From the NCBI GenBank assembly GCA_900546845.1, contig UREK01000028.1:1-26181 (forward strand): a stretch of DNA of 26,181 nt, in the 5' to 3' direction. Within the stretch, counting starts at the first letter, position 1; the number at the start of each line of letters is the position of its first letter. Below, piece after piece: positions 22,754 to 26,181 of this stretch. This DNA comes from an uncultured Eubacteriales bacterium. GTDB taxonomy: Bacteria; Bacillota; Clostridia; Christensenellales; CAG-138. The translations under genes were made by a program, and so were the position numbers. The notes beneath the pieces are model-generated. The model did no database searches and was not told where the DNA came from. It was given only the letters and a program-made list of their open reading frames with translations.

Positions 22754-23308
22754 TTAATCTGTCGTCTTCGGGGGAATGCGCTGCATGCTCCATGCGGCGA
22801 CAGCGAGCGCCGCCATGATGAGCAGCACGGAGAGTTCGGGCATCCATTCCACAAGCGTGGGCGGCACGGGGGCGCGCAGCTTGGCAAGATCATCCACAAA
22901 GATGTGGTAAAGCAGCGGCAGCGTGAACACGAGGCCAAGCGGCACACGGGTCCTGAGCAGGCCGAAGGCCGTCGCCGCATACAGCACGAACACGAGCGTA
23001 TACAGGATGCAGCAGAGCACCGTATGCACCCGGGAGGGGAAGGAGAGCGCCTTCAGCACGAAGAACAGGCAGCCAAGCCCAACCGGGAGCGTGCAGAGCC
23101 TGAGCGCGCCCCGCAGGATGAACGCAGCGAGGAGCACGCAGGAGAGCAGCGGCACTGCAAGGTGTACGACCGCCGTGTAAGCGTCCGCGTCCGCGCCGTG
23201 CGCGAGGCAGAACCAGGCGAGGCGCACCGCCGCGGAGGCGAGCATGAGCCCGGCGCAGACGCGCGCAGGCAGGGACTTCCCGTCAAGGGTGAACGCAGGG
23301 CTATTCAT
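22754..23308 (-). CDS. Integral membrane protein of unknown function
   Basis: 184 residues, not recognised. About six hydrophobic stretches (17-37, 45-67, 71-90, 95-117, 122-139, 157-174) cover nearly the whole chain, with short charged loops such as FVDDLAKLRAP. The ATG at 23308 lies within the end of the barstar gene (8-base overlap, ATGAATAG), so it is translated together with it. The esterase follows after 9 bases. Its place between immunity protein and esterase suggests a role in this operon, perhaps in the membrane step, but this is inference only. Confidence 0.8.
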   Translation of the reverse strand: MNSPAFTLDGKSLPARVCAGLMLASAAVRLAWFCLAHGADADAYTAVVHLAVPLLSCVLLAAFILRGALRLCTLPVGLGCLFFVLKALSFPSRVHTVLCCILYTLVFVLYAATAFGLLRTRVPLGLVFTLPLLYHIFVDDLAKLRAPVPPTLVEWMPELSVLLIMAALAVAAWSMQRIPPKTTD

Positions 23309-23780
23309 CGGAATCCTCCACTCGCAGGAAGCGCGGGCGCGGCCCTTCCGGCGCAGCGACCTCCTCGGCCCACATTGCCGCTGGGCGCACCCAGAGGCCG
23401 CGGCTCCCATACAGCGCCCGGTAGACCACGACGGGCGCGAGCGTCTCGGAATGGAGTGCGAGCCCCAGGCATTCGTATTCGCCGCCCTTGAAGTGGCGGT
23501 AGCGTCCGGGCCGTGCGGCCGGGGAGCTGAGCGTGAGGCGCCAGCCGCCCGTGCGCGCGAGGTCGAGGAACAGCGCCGCGAGCGGGGCGAACAGCTCCTC
23601 CGGCATAGCCTCCGGCGAAACGAGGACGACCTCCGCACCCTCCGCCCGTTCGGAAAGGCAGTCCCAAAGCGCGTCGAGGTTGCGCCCATAATGCGCGGGC
23701 AGCGAGAACGCCGCGGCGAGCGCGTCGTGCATCTTGGCGCGGGTGAGCATCTCGGCGCCGTCGAGGGTGATCCGGTTCAT
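23301..23780 (-). CDS. Barstar fused to a DUF1653 domain
   Basis: 159 residues in two parts. Residues 1-88 are barstar: LPAHYGRNLDALWDCL carries Asp36, Trp39 and Asp40, equal to the barnase-blocking Asp35, Trp38 and Asp39 of the B. amyloliquefaciens inhibitor. Residues 91-142 are a DUF1653 domain: YRHFKGGEYECLGLALHSE, VVYRALYG, LWVRPAAMW. Barstar binds barnase one to one in the cytoplasm. It lies 15 bases after barnase, with AGGAG 7 bases before the ATG, and overlaps the next gene by 8 bases. The DUF1653 part is of unknown function and usually stands alone or with other partners. The order toxin then antitoxin is clear. Confidence 0.92.
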   Translation of the reverse strand: MNRITLDGAEMLTRAKMHDALAAAFSLPAHYGRNLDALWDCLSERAEGAEVVLVSPEAMPEELFAPLAALFLDLARTGGWRLTLSSPAARPGRYRHFKGGEYECLGLALHSETLAPVVVYRALYGSRGLWVRPAAMWAEEVAAPEGPRPRFLRVEDSDE

Positions 23781-23795
23781 GTAGCGCTCCTAACT

Positions 23796-24362
23796 TCATT
23801 CATAGATCGCGGTAAATGTCTCGTAATGGTCGGGCGTATAGTAGATGAGGCCGTCGCTCGCATAGAGCACGCGCTCCGCGCCGCGGTAGCCGCCCGCGTA
23901 GTTTGCGTCGCACTCATACCAGGCGCGGCCGTCCGCCTCCGGGAGCAGCTTCTCGCGGTTGCCGAAGCGGTCCCCGCCGATGCTCATGCCGGGCGCGACG
24001 TCCCAGAGGTTGCCCGCGGCGCTGTCCCAGCCGAGCTCCCTCGCCTCATCCTTGGTGAGGAAGTTCGGCGGCAATTCGCCATAGTCGTGCAGGTAGTCCG
24101 CGATGTCGTAAGGGTCGGTATAGTCCGCGCCGTAGGCGACGCCGGGTGTGGGCGAGGCCGGCTCCGGCGTTTGCGCGGGGGTAGCCGTCTTTTCCGGCGG
24201 CGCAGTTGGTTCCGGCGCGTCCGTCCCCTCCGGCAGGTTCTCCACCACCGTGGTGAGCAGGCCGAGCGCGTCTTCCGGCGTGCAGCCCAGGAGCGGGAGG
24301 ATGGCAAGCCCGAGCGCGAGCAGCAGGAGCAGGCGTGAAAGCGGTTTGCGCAGGCGCTTCAT
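23796..24362 (-). CDS. Barnase-family ribonuclease with lipoprotein signal
   Basis: 188 residues. A basic start and hydrophobic core end in the lipobox LLGC (Cys27), so it is probably exported and lipid-anchored. A Pro/Thr/Glu-rich spacer (44-78) follows, then the barnase domain (82-188). All catalytic residues of barnase are present: Lys104 (K27), Arg136 (R59), Glu150 (E73), Arg160 (R83), Arg164 (R87) and His179 (H102). Signature pieces are DVAPGMSIGGD, RVLYASDGLIYYT and DHYETFT. The enzyme cleaves single-stranded RNA after guanosine. The spacer could hold it off the membrane or let it be released. GGAGGG precedes the ATG. The inhibitor gene follows 15 bases later. A secreted or surface RNase for competition or RNA scavenging is likely. 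Confidence 0.95.
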   Translation of the reverse strand: MKRLRKPLSRLLLLLALGLAILPLLGCTPEDALGLLTTVVENLPEGTDAPEPTAPPEKTATPAQTPEPASPTPGVAYGADYTDPYDIADYLHDYGELPPNFLTKDEARELGWDSAAGNLWDVAPGMSIGGDRFGNREKLLPEADGRAWYECDANYAGGYRGAERVLYASDGLIYYTPDHYETFTAIYE

Positions 24363-24411
24363 GCGGCAGTTCCCTCCATAAGCATGGTTTTAAACATGGC
24401 TTTGACAGGGC

Positions 24412-24978
24412 TCAACGGAAGGTGGGGCCGCCGGGCGCGTTCAGGCCGCGGATCTGCTGAGAGATGAACAGGATAGCTACGAGGTCGGTCACGCCGCTGT
24501 AAACAAGGCCAACGCCGATGAGGATCATCACCGTAGAGGCGACCTTAAAGGGGTTAATGAGCATGAGGACGCCGAACGCGAGGCCTACGAGCGCGAGCAC
24601 GAGCACGCTGATCCAGCCGTTCCAGCCGGCACGCTTGAGCTCAAACGCGTGGCAGAGCTTGATGAAGCTCGAGACGACGATCGCCGCGCCGAGGATCACG
24701 GGCAGGAGCGCTGCGACGCCTTCCGCTTCCAGCAGCAGCACGAGCGCGAGGGCGAGCATCAAAAGGCCGAGCAGCAGCTCCGTGGGGAAGAAGGAGAGCA
24801 GACGGCTGCGGAAATACAGCCAAAGGAAGCGCACGCCGGCGATCACGAACACGCCAACGAGGACATAGCACACAAGTTTTGCCGAAACGGTTGGGAAGAG
24901 GATGAACAGCAGCCCGAGCACGATGCACAGCGCAGCGCTTACGATAGCGCAGACCTTTGCGTCTTTCAGGAAATTCAT
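24412..24978 (-). CDS. DUF308 (HdeD-like) membrane protein
   Basis: 188 residues with six membrane helices in three pairs, the HdeD/DUF308 layout: LCIVLGLLFILFP, then YVLVGVFVIAGVRFLWLYF, LLGLLMLALALVLLLEAEG and GAAIVVSSFIKLCHAFELK, then VLALVGLAFGVLMLINPF and IGVGLVYSGVTDLVAIL. HdeD is linked to acid resistance in E. coli; in Bacillota the role is unknown. AGGAGG lies 7 bases before the ATG at 24978. It is the first gene of the minus-strand block; barnase begins 49 bases after its stop, with no strong terminator between. Confidence 0.88.
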   Translation of the reverse strand: MNFLKDAKVCAIVSAALCIVLGLLFILFPTVSAKLVCYVLVGVFVIAGVRFLWLYFRSRLLSFFPTELLLGLLMLALALVLLLEAEGVAALLPVILGAAIVVSSFIKLCHAFELKRAGWNGWISVLVLALVGLAFGVLMLINPFKVASTVMILIGVGLVYSGVTDLVAILFISQQIRGLNAPGGPTFR

Positions 24979-25153
24979 GGGGTTACCTCCTATGGAAAAT
25001 GCGCTTTCGCACGCGGGGCGCGCGGAAGTCCCAAATCTATATATATAGGATACATCATTTCGCATGGAAAGAAAAGCTGTGCGCGCAACATGAAACGTGA
25101 TAGAATTGAAAACAATGAAACGCGATGAAATCGAACGGAGGGATTTCGCAACC

Positions 25154-25360
25154 ATGGCGCTTGGATTTTGGATCAGCTGCCTCGCCGGGATGCTCCTGTT
25201 CGCGGCGGCGGTGGCCGTGGGGACGGTGCTGCTTGCCGTGCGCTTTCACAAGCGGGGCGAGCGCGGCGCAGTAGCGGCGGCGATCGCGCTCGGCGCAGTA
25301 ATGTTCGCCGTTTTGGCCTATTTTACGCTTGTGTTCATTTTGATCGGGAGGAACGTTTGA
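25154..25360 (+). CDS. Small two-helix membrane protein
   Basis: 68 residues, not recognised. Two hydrophobic helices (about 4-29 and 38-64) are separated by the basic loop RFHKRGERG. The ATG at 25154 follows GGAGGG by 11 bases; earlier in-frame ATGs at 25097 and 25115 lack an SD. Its stop is one base before the ATG of the radical SAM gene, so the two are cotranscribed. It is divergent from the DUF308 gene across 175 bp containing an A+T-rich run near 25038-25052. Confidence 0.72.
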   Translation: MALGFWISCLAGMLLFAAAVAVGTVLLAVRFHKRGERGAVAAAIALGAVMFAVLAYFTLVFILIGRNV

Positions 25361-25361
25361 T

Positions 25362-26133
25362 ATGCGGTATGAGGGACGCATTTTCCGCCCGCCGAGCGAG
25401 GCGGAGAGCCTGATTTTGCAGTCCACAATCGGGTGCAGCCAGAACGGCTGTGCCTTTTGCAGCATGTATAAGGAAAAGCGCTTCCGCATCCGCCCGGCGG
25501 CGGACGTTTGCGCGGACGTGGACGAGATCGCCGCGGGCCCCTGGGCGCGGGCGTTTTCCCGCGTGTTCCTGGCGGATGGCGACGCGCTCATGCGCAGGAC
25601 GGAGGAGCAGCTTTCCATCTTCTCTCACATTTATGCGCGGCTGCCCCGCTGCGAACGCATCACCTGCTATGCCTCGCCCGCAAGCGTCGCCGCAAAGACG
25701 GACGCGGAACTGCGGGCGCTCGCGGCGGGCGGGCTTGGGATGGTATACATGGGCCTCGAATCCGGCAGCGATCAGGTGCTTTCCCGCATGAACAAGGGCG
25801 CGGCGGCAGCGGACATCATCCTTGCGGGCCAGCGGGTGCGCGCGGCAGGCATCCGCCTTTCGGTGACGGCGATCATCGGCCTAGGCGGCGCGGAAGGCTC
25901 CGAGGAGCACGCGGTCAAAACCGGGGAGGCACTTTCCGCCATGCGGCCGGAGTATATCGGCCTCCTGACGCTCATGCTCGAGGGGGAAGAGCCGCTTTAT
26001 GCGGACTACTGCGCCGGACGCTTCGCCCCGCCGGACCAAGCGGGGCTTCTGCGGGAGCTGCGCACGCTCGTCGCACATACGGACAGCGAGGGCAGCGTCC
26101 TCCGGGCGAACCACGCTTCCAATTACCTAAACC
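25362..26133 (+). CDS. Radical SAM enzyme, 3' end lost at the contig edge
   Basis: 257 genuine residues are visible. The iron-sulfur motif is GCSQNGCAFCSMY (first Cys near 25), with the C-x4-C-x2-C spacing of a COG1032-type radical SAM subgroup that begins CSxNxCxFCxMY. Later features are YMGLESGSDQVLSRMNKG (the GGE/GLES-type and SAM-contact region) and VTAIIGLGGAEGS. The family makes a 5'-deoxyadenosyl radical; the substrate is unknown. GGAGG precedes the ATG, inside the end of the upstream gene. The open frame seems to end in a stop at 26178-26180, but everything after 26133 is adapter sequence, so the true C-terminus is missing. Confidence 0.88.
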
Positions 26134-26181
26134 CTGTCTCTTATACACATCTGACGCTGCCGACGATATGCAGTGTGTAGA
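26134..26181. other. Illumina Nextera adapter with i5 index (artificial sequence)
   Basis: 26134-26152 is the 19-base Tn5 mosaic end CTGTCTCTTATACACATCT. 26153-26166 is the rest of the Nextera read-1 adapter complement (GACGCTGCCGACGA). 26167-26174 (TATGCAGT) is the complement of the i5 index ACTGCATA, recalled as S506/N506. 26175-26181 (GTGTAGA) begins the P5 primer complement. These 48 bases are a library artefact. Confidence 0.98.

Noticed and set aside
26134..26180. The last 14 residues and stop of the radical SAM protein
   Set aside because: They are encoded by the Nextera adapter and index, not by the genome.

Overview
The window is high-GC DNA from a low-GC-phylum lineage, most likely a gut-associated Bacillota (Clostridia; Christensenellales-like is a guess). 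The evidence is the gene content around the replication origin, canonical SD sequences (AGGAGG type), consensus sigma-A promoters, and the DUF6809 and DUF6320 families, which are typical of gut Clostridia. It is one end of an assembly contig: the last 48 bases (26134-26181) are an Illumina Nextera adapter with its index, not genomic sequence.

Layout. 1-3500: an ABC exporter (+) converging on a D-aminoacylase-like amidohydrolase (-). 3964-10903: gyrA, gyrB, remB and recF, all on the minus strand, with interspersed repeats between them. 11064-13039: an unknown small membrane protein (-) and a family 2 glycosyltransferase (+). 13429-16176: the jag-yidC-yidD-rnpA-rpmH operon (-), driven by a near-perfect promoter. 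16291-16729: a putative oriC with DnaA boxes, then dnaA (+) with its own terminator. 18557-19461: two XRE regulators divergent from a DUF6809 gene, with a paired operator. 19802-24978: a tightly packed seven-gene minus-strand operon (DUF308 membrane protein, barnase, barstar-DUF1653 fusion, membrane protein, HSL-type esterase, alcohol-acetyltransferase-like protein, DUF6320 zinc-ribbon membrane protein). 25154-26133: a small membrane protein and a radical SAM enzyme cut off by the contig end.

Three things stand out. (1) The origin region is rearranged: recF-remB-gyrB-gyrA lie on the rpmH side of oriC, and dnaN is not next to dnaA or recF. A single inversion of jag-oriC-dnaA explains most of this. 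(2) A family of intergenic repeats with inverted ends and hairpins that keep pairing while their sequence changes occurs at least seven times, always between genes. (3) A barnase with all catalytic residues and a lipoprotein signal sits next to a barstar fused to DUF1653, inside an operon with acyl-transfer and ester-hydrolysis enzymes. This operon is the best candidate for an undescribed system.

No rRNA, tRNA, CRISPR array, transposase or integrase was found.
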